64,000 nt of DNA, from contig CP102273.1 of assembly GCA_025148965.1 (NCBI GenBank), positions 62,001-126,000 of the forward strand, in the 5' to 3' direction. A program made the translations under genes and the position numbers. Positions 1-8,007 of the stretch are shown piece by piece. The notes beneath the pieces were generated by a model, which did not search any database, was not told the DNA's origin, and saw only the letters and a list, made by a program, of their open reading frames with translations. Source of the DNA: Intestinibacter bartlettii (GTDB lineage: Bacteria; Bacillota; Clostridia; Peptostreptococcales; Peptostreptococcaceae). Position 1 is the first letter of the stretch, and every line of letters begins with the position of its first letter.

Positions 1-301
1 AAGCACCACTTCCTGATATAGGTTTCATCATTATAAGCCCTATCAATTCTTTTGGAATTTTAAATAAGTTTGCAATAGGGGCAAATATAAATTCTAGCAT
101 TTCTATCCCTTTACCAGATTTAAAAATTCCTATAGCTATAAAAATTCCTATTATATATGGAAGTATATTAAGTGCAGTTTTAAGACCATCAATTGCTCCT
201 GCTATAAATGATTCAAATATATCTACTTTTTTATACTTACCATAAACAACTATCATAAGCATTATCAAAGGTATGGCAAGATTAGCTATAAGGTCGAGCA
301 T
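1..301 (-). CDS. spmB: spore maturation protein B (3' part cut by window edge)
   Basis: About 100 N-terminal residues are visible, starting at ATG 301-299. They begin MLDLIANLAIPLIMLMIVVY and run to MMKPISGSGA at the edge, a hydrophobic Gate-domain (nucleoside recognition) protein. In Bacillus, SpmA and SpmB act together in the mother cell during spore core dehydration. The start codon shares one base with the stop of spmA (TAATG), so the two are translationally coupled. The conserved PISGSGA segment and the position after spmA support SpmB over other Gate proteins. The C-terminal part lies outside the window. Confidence 0.9.
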   Translation of the reverse strand, partial: MLDLIANLAIPLIMLMIVVYGKYKKVDIFESFIAGAIDGLKTALNILPYIIGIFIAIGIFKSGKGIEMLEFIFAPIANLFKIPKELIGLIMMKPISGSGA

Positions 302-885
302 TATCTATTCCCCCTTTCAAAAAGCTTGCACGAGATAATCGCCACAATCGTCGATACTATTGTTGCTACTAATGTCGAAATTATAATTTCATTTGGATTT
401 GTAGAACCAGCATCTGCCCTTATTTTTAACATAGTGAATGGAATTAATTGAATCGATGAAATATTTATAACTAAAAACAATATCATTTCATTAGATGCCC
501 TGTCCTTTTTAGGGTTTAAAGTTTGAAGTTCTTCCATAGCTTTTAATCCAAATGATGTTGCCCCATTTCCTGCTCCTAACATATTAAGAATTATGTTCAT
601 TATTATGTAACTCATAGATTTATGATTTTGGGGTATTTTAGGAAACAATGCTTTTAATATAAAATTCATTTTCTGTCCAATTTTATCAATCAATCCCGAA
701 TCCTTTGCAATGTTCATTATTCCCATCCATAGGGCCATTATTGCAGCTAAACTAATTGTAAATTCAATAGCTCTTGAACCTTCGCTCATAATTACCGTAT
801 TTAGTTCAGTTAAATTTCCAAAATAAATGCTACCTACTATTCCTATAACAATCATGTAAAACCATATTTTACTAATTTTTTTCAC
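301..885 (-). CDS. spmA: spore maturation protein A
   Basis: About 194 residues with several membrane segments and the Gate-type motif GAGNGATSFGLKA around residue 104, typical of SpmA. It probably sits in the mother-cell or outer forespore membrane and acts with SpmB in spore core dehydration (family knowledge). It is first in a spmA-spmB operon with a one-base stop/start overlap. The start is uncertain. A full AAAGGAGG at 893-886 directly abuts GTG 885, which is too close for normal initiation, while ATG 855 is 30 bases away. An ATT codon at 876-874 would have a 9-base spacing and also fits the usual N-terminus of the family. Confidence 0.9.
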   Translation of the reverse strand: MKKISKIWFYMIVIGIVGSIYFGNLTELNTVIMSEGSRAIEFTISLAAIMALWMGIMNIAKDSGLIDKIGQKMNFILKALFPKIPQNHKSMSYIIMNIILNMLGAGNGATSFGLKAMEELQTLNPKKDRASNEMILFLVINISSIQLIPFTMLKIRADAGSTNPNEIIISTLVATIVSTIVAIISCKLFERGNR

Positions 886-1047
886 CCTCCTTTAAAATAA
901 TATTTTTTTTTATGCAATAGTTAATTGTCACTTTAAATAATTTTATGATGTATGTATACCACTTTATACTTGAAAGTTTGGCAATATTGTGTTTTAGTAT
1001 ATGTATAGGGTTTTTAATTAATTAAAAATATTTAAGGAGAAATAAAA

Positions 1048-2478
1048 ATGCGAAATTTAACTCTACTTACAGATTTATATCAACTTACAATGATGAATGG
1101 ATATTACGAAAAAAATATTCATGAAGATATAGTTGTATTTGATATGTTTTTTAGAAAAAACGCTTGTGATGGTGGTTACACTATTATTTGTGGTATTGAG
1201 CAACTAGCTGAGTATATAAATAATTTGCATTTTTCAGATGATGACTTAGACTATTTAAGAAGTTTAAATTTATTCTCTGAGGGGTTTTTGAATTTTCTAA
1301 AGGATTTCAAATTTACAGGAGATATATATGCAGTTGAAGAAGGAACAGTAATGTTCCCTGGGGAACCAATAATAACTGTAAAGGCGCCTTTATATCAAGC
1401 TCAATTAATCGAAACTGCTTTACTTACTATAGTGAATTTCCAATCACTAATAGCTACAAAAGCTTCTAGAGTTTGTTATGCAGCACAAGGGGATCCTGTT
1501 CTTGAATTTGGTTTAAGAAGAGCTCAAGGACCAGATGCAGGTACTTACGGTGCAAGAGCTGCTGTTATCGGTGGTTGTGCTGGAACAGCTAATGTGCTAG
1601 CAGGTAAAATGTTTGACATTCCTGTTGTTGGGACACATGCTCATAGCTGGGTTCAAAAATTCGATACTGAATTAGAAGCATTCCAAGCTTATGCAGATGT
1701 GTATCCAGATAATTGTTTGTTATTAATTGATACATATAACGTATTAAAAAGTGGTCTTCCAAATGCAATTAAAGTATTTGATAACTTGAGAGCAAAAGGA
1801 TACGAACCAAATGGTATACGTATAGACTCAGGAGATTTACAATATCTTTCTAATGAAGTTAAAAAAGAATTAGAAAAGGCAGGATATCATAATTTAAAAA
1901 TAACTGCTTCTAATGACTTAGATGAATACATAATTTCAGATTTAAAATCAAGCGGTACTGCTGTCAACTCATGGGGTGTTGGTACTAAATTGATTACTTC
2001 TGCAGAAGCTCCATCATTAGGTGGTGTTTACAAATTAGCAGGTTCTTATAAAGATAATGAATTAATACCTAAAATAAAAGTATCTGAAGACCCAGAAAAA
2101 ATAAATAACCCAGGTTACAAAAAAGTTGTCAGAATATTTGATAAGGACAATGTAGCTCAAGCCGATTTAATAATGTTAAAAGATGAGGCAATTGATACTA
2201 CTAAACCTTTAACAATATTCCATCCTACATATACTTGGAAAAAATCAACTTTTGAAGATTATACAGTAAAAGAGCTTCATAAACCTTTATTTATTGATGG
2301 TGAGTGTAAATATGAATACAAACCTATAAATGAAATAAAAGCTTATGTTAATTCTCAACTTGAAACATTCTGGGATTCTTATAAAAGACTTACTTCACCA
2401 AAGAAATACAAAGTCGATTTATCTAAAGGTCTTTGGAATTTAAAAACTGATTTATTAGCTTCAAAGAAAGTATTTTAA
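1048..2478 (+). CDS. pncB: nicotinate phosphoribosyltransferase
   Basis: 476 residues, full length for the Gram-positive NAPRTase type. It makes nicotinate mononucleotide from nicotinate and PRPP, using ATP, in the NAD salvage pathway in the cytoplasm. Family signatures seen are FGLRRAQG (residues 154-161), GTHAHSW (195-201, holding the histidine phosphorylated during ATP hydrolysis) and RIDSGD (258-263). It starts at ATG 1048 after an AAGGAG site. It is followed 36 bases later by an Lrp-type regulator on the same strand, and both probably share the terminator at 2963. The promoter in 900-1040 is not clear. Confidence 0.96.
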   Translation: MRNLTLLTDLYQLTMMNGYYEKNIHEDIVVFDMFFRKNACDGGYTIICGIEQLAEYINNLHFSDDDLDYLRSLNLFSEGFLNFLKDFKFTGDIYAVEEGTVMFPGEPIITVKAPLYQAQLIETALLTIVNFQSLIATKASRVCYAAQGDPVLEFGLRRAQGPDAGTYGARAAVIGGCAGTANVLAGKMFDIPVVGTHAHSWVQKFDTELEAFQAYADVYPDNCLLLIDTYNVLKSGLPNAIKVFDNLRAKGYEPNGIRIDSGDLQYLSNEVKKELEKAGYHNLKITASNDLDEYIISDLKSSGTAVNSWGVGTKLITSAEAPSLGGVYKLAGSYKDNELIPKIKVSEDPEKINNPGYKKVVRIFDKDNVAQADLIMLKDEAIDTTKPLTIFHPTYTWKKSTFEDYTVKELHKPLFIDGECKYEYKPINEIKAYVNSQLETFWDSYKRLTSPKKYKVDLSKGLWNLKTDLLASKKVF

Positions 2479-2514
2479 TAAAAATAATTTATAGATATAG
2501 AGGGGGGTCAATTA

Positions 2515-2943
2515 ATGGACGTTACTGATTACAGAATTATAGAGATATTACAAAAAGATGGTAGAATCTCCATGAAAGACTTAGGAAAAATAGTAGGATT
2601 AACTTCTCCTGCTGTTTCAGAAAGAGTAAAAAGATTAGAAGAATCTGGTGTAATTGAAGGTTACAAAGCTATAGTAAACCCAGATGCTCTAGGAAGAGTT
2701 ATAAAAGCATTTATACATATTGCTTTACCAAGTGATAAATACGAGCTATTCCTAGAAACTGCAAGAAAAGATCCTCGAATAGTTGAATGTCATCATATAA
2801 CTGGAGATGACTGTTCACTATTAAAAGTTATAGTAAAAGATATGTATGAACTTGAAAATGTAATTGATAGTATAAAATCAATAGGGACAACTAAGACCTC
2901 TGTTATTTTATCTACACCTATACAAACTAAATCTATACTATAA
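2515..2943 (+). CDS. Lrp/AsnC family transcriptional regulator
   Basis: 142 residues. The N-terminal AsnC-type winged helix-turn-helix starts DYRIIEILQKDGRISMKDLG (residues 5-24) and includes SPAVSERVKRLEESGVI. It is followed by a RAM ligand-binding domain (about 66-140) containing VVECHHITGDD-like residues (here IVECHHITGDD). Such proteins form dimers or octamers and respond to amino acids. A strong AGGGGGG site lies before ATG 2515. It is likely cotranscribed with pncB. The target genes and ligand cannot be told from sequence, and no specific operator was recognised. Confidence 0.93.
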   Translation: MDVTDYRIIEILQKDGRISMKDLGKIVGLTSPAVSERVKRLEESGVIEGYKAIVNPDALGRVIKAFIHIALPSDKYELFLETARKDPRIVECHHITGDDCSLLKVIVKDMYELENVIDSIKSIGTTKTSVILSTPIQTKSIL

Positions 2944-2962
2944 TTAAACTTACTAAAACAAT

Positions 2963-3017
2963 AAGTCTGCCTTAAAGCATTTGATATTAATACTCTAAGG
3001 CAGACTTTTATTTTTTT
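2963..3017 (+). terminator. intrinsic terminator after the Lrp-type gene
   Basis: A 12-bp perfect stem (2963-2974 with 2996-3007, AAGTCTGCCTTA arm) is followed by a T-rich tract. It lies between convergent genes. On the minus strand it is followed only by a loose ATTGTTTTAG tract, so it may also serve the HD-domain gene. Confidence 0.85.
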
Positions 3018-3724
3018 CATACTTCTTTATCTGTTTTATATCTATAGAAATAATTCGTTAAAATAAATTCCATATATGTTTTTATTACTCCATTATCCTC
3101 AAGTGGATTTAATAATTTTCTTGTTGCAACTAAATCACAATACCCAAGTAGCATTATACCTATAATATCATCTCCAAGCTCATCGAATTGTTTCCAAAGA
3201 ATTTCTTTCCCGACATTACCAGTTTTATAAGCTATTAATAAAGACATATGATATCTTACATATCTAAAAAGTTTTTGTGTCGTTACATCACTTAGTTCAA
3301 GTTCTTTTCCTAGTTCAAGAACTATTTGACCCCCAGTTACATCATGCCCTCTAAAGTGTGCTCTTCCCGTTTCATCGACAGTTTTTGCAGCAGGCTTTCC
3401 AACATCATGTAAAAAAACTCCTAATTTTAATACTTGTAATATGGGAAATCCAGACTCATCTTTTGAGTTTAAATATTCCCAAACTCCTTCTCTTAGATGA
3501 CTTGGTACAAAGTTATCGGTCGCTAATATGCTCTCAAAATGACCGAGAGTATATAGTGAATGTTGAAATGAATTAACTATGTGATATCTGCACTTTCCGA
3601 CTTCCTTCATATCTTTAATGCTAGGTATTATTTGCTCTAATAAACCTTTTTCGTCTAACTCTTCTATTTTATTAGAGGCATTTTTATATTTTAGACATTC
3701 CAATAATTGCTTTCCTATATCCAT
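3017..3724 (-). CDS. HD-domain (HDIG-type) metal-dependent phosphohydrolase
   Basis: 235 residues. Metal-binding HD-family residues are visible: H55 (SFQHS), H106-D107 (FLHDVGKP), H127 (FRGHD) and D197 (YCDL). The spacing and the FRGHDVTGG block resemble the HD domain in the C-terminal part of CCA-adding enzymes, but no nucleotidyltransferase domain is present. It therefore looks like a free-standing tRNA-repair-type or nucleotide phosphohydrolase, and the substrate is unknown. It lies 43 bases downstream of rsmI on the same strand, at the position where Bacillus has abrB. ATG 3724 follows a GGGGTGA site. Confidence 0.85.
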   Translation of the reverse strand: MDIGKQLLECLKYKNASNKIEELDEKGLLEQIIPSIKDMKEVGKCRYHIVNSFQHSLYTLGHFESILATDNFVPSHLREGVWEYLNSKDESGFPILQVLKLGVFLHDVGKPAAKTVDETGRAHFRGHDVTGGQIVLELGKELELSDVTTQKLFRYVRYHMSLLIAYKTGNVGKEILWKQFDELGDDIIGIMLLGYCDLVATRKLLNPLEDNGVIKTYMEFILTNYFYRYKTDKEV

Positions 3725-3767
3725 CTAATCACCCCTGTTTATAAAGTTAATATATATCTTACTTTTA

Positions 3768-4601
3768 CTATAAATCTAGTACTTGCTTATATACAACATC
3801 TTTTTTTAATTTTCTATCTTTGCAAACAGTTTTTATTGCATCTTTTTTGCTAAGACCTGTATTAATTAAAACTTCAACGTATTCTCTTTCTGACAATTCG
3901 TCGTAGTTGTTTTTAGCTTGTTTTTCACCTTTGAATCCATCAACAATCAATACAAATTCACCTTTTATTTCTTTTTCTTCGTAAATTTTTAATACTGTTT
4001 CGATGTCTTCTCTAATTACTTCTTGATATTTCTTTGTTAATTCTCTATTTACTGCAATTTTTCTATTACCAAAGAATTTTAACATATCTTTTAGTGTGTC
4101 TTTTAATCTATGTGGTGATTCATAGAAAATCATAGTTCTATCTTCTTCTTGTATTTCTTCAAGTCTTTTTCTACGTAATTTTTTATCTCTGTCTAAAAAT
4201 CCTTCAAATACAAATTTGTGTGTATCTAATCCAGAACCAACTAAAGCTACTGTAAATGCTGTTGCTCCAGGTAATACATCTATTTCTATATTATTTTCTA
4301 TAGCTTGTTTTATTAAGTCTTCTCCTGGATCTGATATCCCCGGCATTCCAGCATCACTTATTAAAGCTATATTTTCTCCATCCAATAATTTATTTATTAA
4401 ATAATCACCTTTAGTGTCCTTATTATGTTCAAAATAACTTGTCAAAGGTTTTGAAATTTCAAAGTGATTTAAAAGTTTTATACTATGTCTTGTATCTTCT
4501 GCTGCAATTAAATCTACTTCATTTAATACCTTTAAAGTTCTATATGTTATATCTTCCAAGTTTCCTATAGGTGTTGGACATATATATAATTTTCCACTCA
4601 T
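3768..4601 (-). CDS. rsmI: 16S rRNA (cytidine-1402 2'-O)-methyltransferase
   Basis: 277 residues, normal RsmI length. A tetrapyrrole-methylase fold protein that uses SAM to 2'-O-methylate C1402 at the ribosomal P site, together with RsmH. Motifs seen are YICPTPIGNLEDIT (residues 6-19), AAEDTRHS (about 34-41), ISDAGMPGISDPG in the middle and FYESPHR. The start is one base after the stop of the trmN6-like gene, so its ribosome site lies inside the end of that gene. The order trmN-like (yabB) then rsmI (yabC) matches Bacillus. Confidence 0.97.
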   Translation of the reverse strand: MSGKLYICPTPIGNLEDITYRTLKVLNEVDLIAAEDTRHSIKLLNHFEISKPLTSYFEHNKDTKGDYLINKLLDGENIALISDAGMPGISDPGEDLIKQAIENNIEIDVLPGATAFTVALVGSGLDTHKFVFEGFLDRDKKLRRKRLEEIQEEDRTMIFYESPHRLKDTLKDMLKFFGNRKIAVNRELTKKYQEVIREDIETVLKIYEEKEIKGEFVLIVDGFKGEKQAKNNYDELSEREYVEVLINTGLSKKDAIKTVCKDRKLKKDVVYKQVLDL

Positions 4602-4602
4602 A

Positions 4603-5352
4603 TTACTCTCCTATATCTTCGTTGGCATATATTTTTCTTATTTCTTCTGTATAATTTCCATCATCTCCATATACATATAGAGGGTCTAGTATTTTCAGTT
4701 CTGGTCTTCCATCTTTAGTGAATTCCACTAACATTAAGTTAGGCGCTTTTCCTACTTTCGGATGGATAAATTGAACTACTTTTGGTTCTAACCTATATTT
4801 TCTACCTAATTCGATTATATCAACTAATCTAGTAGGTCTGTGTATCATAAAGAACTTTCCTCTAGGCATTACAAGTCTTGAAGCTGCTCTTATTACATCT
4901 TCTAGATTACACATTATTTCGTGTCTAGATATTGCTTTTTTATCGTTTGGATTTTTAATTCCATCCATATGCATATATGGTGGGTTTGATGTTGCTACAT
5001 GATATCCATGCACTTCTAATTCTTTATCTATAGTTTTTATGTCTGCATTTATGATTTCTACTCTATCTTCTAAATCATTTAATTTTACAGATCTTGTTGC
5101 CATTTCATAAACTTCTTCTTGTATTTCTACACCTATAATTTTGCTAGCTTTACTTTTTCCTGCAATTAATATAGGTATTATTCCCGTTCCAGTACCTAAA
5201 TCAACTACTTTAGCATTATTTTTTACTTTTGCAAAATTAGCTAATAATACTGCATCTATTCCAAAACAGAACCCTGTTTTATCTTGTATTAATTTTAATC
5301 CTTTTAATTGTAAGTCATCAATTCTTTCAGTTTCCTTTAAAGTTACCTGCAT
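4603..5352 (-). CDS. tRNA1(Val) A37 N6-methyltransferase family (YabB/TrmN6)
   Basis: 249 residues, class I SAM-dependent methyltransferase. It shows motif I DLGTGTGIIP (51-60), an acidic motif II (VEIQEE, 75-80) and the adenine N6-methylase motif NPPY (123-126). The relatives TrmN6/YfiC methylate A37 of tRNA-Val, which is the assumed role here. It sits between ricT and rsmI as in Bacillus yabB. The GIY-YIG protein gene yazA, found between yabB and yabC in Bacillus, is absent. Confidence 0.9.
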   Translation of the reverse strand: MQVTLKETERIDDLQLKGLKLIQDKTGFCFGIDAVLLANFAKVKNNAKVVDLGTGTGIIPILIAGKSKASKIIGVEIQEEVYEMATRSVKLNDLEDRVEIINADIKTIDKELEVHGYHVATSNPPYMHMDGIKNPNDKKAISRHEIMCNLEDVIRAASRLVMPRGKFFMIHRPTRLVDIIELGRKYRLEPKVVQFIHPKVGKAPNLMLVEFTKDGRPELKILDPLYVYGDDGNYTEEIRKIYANEDIGE

Positions 5353-5362
5353 AAAATCTCCT

Positions 5363-6262
5363 TTAGTCCTCTAGTTTTCTAAGTTCTTTTAATGTTTCTG
5401 AATCTATATCATCATGCTTGCATTTACCGCCACCGCAGCATCCATTTTCACATTTTTTAGGAACATGAAGCACTTTTACTTCTTCAGCTAAACAAGTTTT
5501 TATTGTTTTATCGTTAAATTCTATTTTTATTTGTTCAAGTAATGGATTTATTTCTATTACTTTACCTTTTTGGTTTTCTACTTTTACTACACTTCCTACA
5601 ACAGGCATTTTTTCTATTGCTTCTACATAAACATCATGTTCATATTTTAGACAGCAGAATAAACGGCCACATATTCCTGATATTTTTGTAGGATTTAAAG
5701 ATAAACTTTGGTCTTTTGCCATTTTTATTGATACTGGTTGGAAATCTCCAAGCCAAGAAGAACAGCATAATTTTCTTCCGCATGTTCCAAGTCCACCAAT
5801 TGATTTAGCTTCATCTCTTACACCTATTTGTCTAAGTTCTATTCTTGTTTTGAATATTGATGCTAAATCTTTTACTAATTCCCTAAAGTCTATTCTTCCC
5901 TCTGCAGTGAAATAGAATATTAGTTTATTTCTGTCAAATGTATATTCACAATCTATTAAGAACATTGTTAATCCGTGTTCTTTTATTTTTTGTTGGCAAA
6001 TTTCAAACGTTTCTTTTGCCTTTTCTTTATTTTCTCTATAAATTGCTTTATCTTCTTCTGTTGCAATTCGTATTATAGGTTTTAATGGAGAAATTAATTT
6101 TTCCTCTTCAATTTCCTTTGGTCCAACAACTATTTTCCCGTACTCAAGTCCTCTAGCTGTTTCCACTACAACATCTATATTTTTTTCTATTTCGAAATCA
6201 ACTGGATCAAAATAATATATTTTCCCAGCATTTTTAAATCTAACCCCAACTATTTTTATCAT
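5363..6262 (-). CDS. ricT: PSP1-domain protein RicT (YaaT)
   Basis: 299 residues with the PSP1 domain. In Bacillus, YaaT/RicT joins RicA and RicF in an iron-sulfur complex that aids RNase Y mRNA processing and affects sporulation and competence. Cysteines at 161, 166, 167, 198 and 203/204 (CGRKLCC and GICGRLFCC) match the cluster ligands known for the family. A further Cys-rich tail (CENGCCGGGKCKH, about 271-283) extends the C-terminus. It overlaps the end of holB by 4 bases (ATGA). YabA, its usual neighbour, is missing. ATG 6262 is the chosen start. Confidence 0.95.
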   Translation of the reverse strand: MIKIVGVRFKNAGKIYYFDPVDFEIEKNIDVVVETARGLEYGKIVVGPKEIEEEKLISPLKPIIRIATEEDKAIYRENKEKAKETFEICQQKIKEHGLTMFLIDCEYTFDRNKLIFYFTAEGRIDFRELVKDLASIFKTRIELRQIGVRDEAKSIGGLGTCGRKLCCSSWLGDFQPVSIKMAKDQSLSLNPTKISGICGRLFCCLKYEHDVYVEAIEKMPVVGSVVKVENQKGKVIEINPLLEQIKIEFNDKTIKTCLAEEVKVLHVPKKCENGCCGGGKCKHDDIDSETLKELRKLED

Positions 6263-7194
6263 TTAATCACCTCGTATATATTTAAAGTCATAACTTGTAT
6301 GCTAATATTAAAATTACAATTACTTCTTAATTTATTTTTTGTTTCTTCTATTATATCAATAATCTTTGATAGTTGAGAATAAGTTATTTTTGTGCTCATA
6401 TTTTTTATAAACACTAACCTATCCAAATTTATAATCATGCTACTATCAACATTTTCCTTTACCATCATAATATCTCTAAAATAATTAACTAGCAAATCTA
6501 ATACATTAGTTATATTATCTTTATATTTTTCTATACTACTTTGTATATCCATTATATCTAGCATACTTCCTGTCAAGAATGTTTCAACATATTTTTGAAC
6601 TTCATCTCTCATAATATGAAAATCTTCTGATTCAGAAAGTTCTATAGCTTTTTGCATACTTCCCCTTGAAAAATTGGCAAGTAATGAAGCCCTGTTTTTA
6701 TCTACTCCTGTTTGAGTCAAATAATCAGCAACTTCTACTAATGGTATCGGTGTAAATTTAATAATCTCACATCTTGATTTTATTGTATCTAACAAAGATT
6801 CCTTATTATTAGTTATAAGGATTATTATAGCATACTTTGGTGGTTCTTCTAATGTTTTAAGCAATGCATTTTGTGCCTCTACTGTCATTTTTTGAGCCTC
6901 ATCAATCACATATATTTTATATGATTTATATGGCTTAACTAATATATCTGACTGTAATTTTCTTATTTGAGCAATCTTTATACTATTTCCATCTGGCGTT
7001 ATTTCAATATAATCTGGACTGTTGAATAAATTCTCCATCTCCAATAAAGTTGTAGCTAAGTCTCTAGCCATTGTATTTTTCCCTACACCACTTGGTCCCT
7101 CAAACATATATGCATGGCTTATCATATTTGACTTTATACTATTAGATAAGTATTTTTTTGCAAATCTTTGCCCTCTTATTTTCTCAAAGTACAT
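6259..7194 (-). CDS. holB: DNA polymerase III delta' subunit
   Basis: 311 residues of the clamp-loader AAA+ family. It shows Walker A GPSGVGKNT (33-41), the DEAQKM Walker B-like motif, the sensor-type TLEEPPK block and the SRC motif (DTIKSRCEI). It helps load the beta clamp with delta and tau/gamma. The usual four-cysteine zinc module between Walker A and the PDxIEI segment is not present: only LEMENLFNS separates them. The gene overlaps ricT by 4 bases. It lies 98 bases downstream of tmk, and darA and yaaR, which separate the two in Bacillus, are absent. Confidence 0.93.
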   Translation of the reverse strand: MYFEKIRGQRFAKKYLSNSIKSNMISHAYMFEGPSGVGKNTMARDLATTLLEMENLFNSPDYIEITPDGNSIKIAQIRKLQSDILVKPYKSYKIYVIDEAQKMTVEAQNALLKTLEEPPKYAIIILITNNKESLLDTIKSRCEIIKFTPIPLVEVADYLTQTGVDKNRASLLANFSRGSMQKAIELSESEDFHIMRDEVQKYVETFLTGSMLDIMDIQSSIEKYKDNITNVLDLLVNYFRDIMMVKENVDSSMIINLDRLVFIKNMSTKITYSQLSKIIDIIEETKNKLRSNCNFNISIQVMTLNIYEVIK

Positions 7195-7292
7195 ATATTA
7201 TCCTCCATTTTTATAGGATTTCTATATTAAAAATTTAAAATATGTTTCCTATATAAATTTATTTAAATTGGATTTATTGTTTATAAATCTAC

Positions 7293-7967
7293 TTATAAAA
7301 TTTCATCTTCTATTATGCTGTATATCTCGTTATGTATATCATCAATAGTTCTTAATTGATTATTTTCTATACAGTTAATTCTCTTCCAATCGTATTTATC
7401 AGCTATATAAATAGAATTTTCATATGATTTTTTAAGATATTCAAAATCACTTTCGTGGATATCCTTTTCGCTTTCTCCTGTTATTTTGTTGTTTCTATCT
7501 TGCATAAGAGATTTACTAACTTCAACTGGTACATCTAAGAATATTACGCAATCCGGTTTTGGTATTTTATATAGATTAAATTCTAAATCATTTAACCAAT
7601 CTAAATATTTATCTCTTTCAGACTCGTCTATTTTTGATGCTTGGTGAACCATATTTGAAGTCGTATATCTGTCACAGATTATTATTCCTCCATTGTTATA
7701 GAACTCTTCCCATCCTGTTTTAAATGATGCATATCTGTCTACTGCATAAAATGTTGAGCACACATATGGATCTACATCTGTAGCATTTTTTCCGAAATCA
7801 CCTCTTAAATACATTTTTACTAATGCTGATGATTCAGAGTTGTAATTTGGGAATTCAACCTTTTTTATTTTATAATTTTCTGCTTCTAATCTATCGTATA
7901 ATTTTTTAGTCTGTGTCGCTTTTCCGCTTCCATCAGAACCTTCTATAATTATTAACTTCCCTTTCAT
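7293..7967 (-). CDS. tmk: thymidylate kinase
   Basis: 224 residues. It phosphorylates dTMP to dTDP. It has the P-loop GSDGSGKATQTK (10-21), the DRY motif in CDRYTTSNM and FLDVPVEVS in the core. It belongs to the somewhat longer Clostridia form with a lid containing RNNKITGESEKDIHE. A GGAGG site precedes ATG 7967. It lies between the Orn/Lys/Arg decarboxylase and holB, as in the Bacillus yaaO-tmk-holB order. Confidence 0.95.
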   Translation of the reverse strand: MKGKLIIIEGSDGSGKATQTKKLYDRLEAENYKIKKVEFPNYNSESSALVKMYLRGDFGKNATDVDPYVCSTFYAVDRYASFKTGWEEFYNNGGIIICDRYTTSNMVHQASKIDESERDKYLDWLNDLEFNLYKIPKPDCVIFLDVPVEVSKSLMQDRNNKITGESEKDIHESDFEYLKKSYENSIYIADKYDWKRINCIENNQLRTIDDIHNEIYSIIEDEIL

Positions 7968-8007
7968 TTATAATGCCTCCATAATAAATTTGTTTCTATA
8001 TTTATTT

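Noticed and set aside
2793-3020. Minus-strand frame opposite the Lrp gene end
   Set aside because: It lies over a well-supported gene and a terminator and has no ribosome site.
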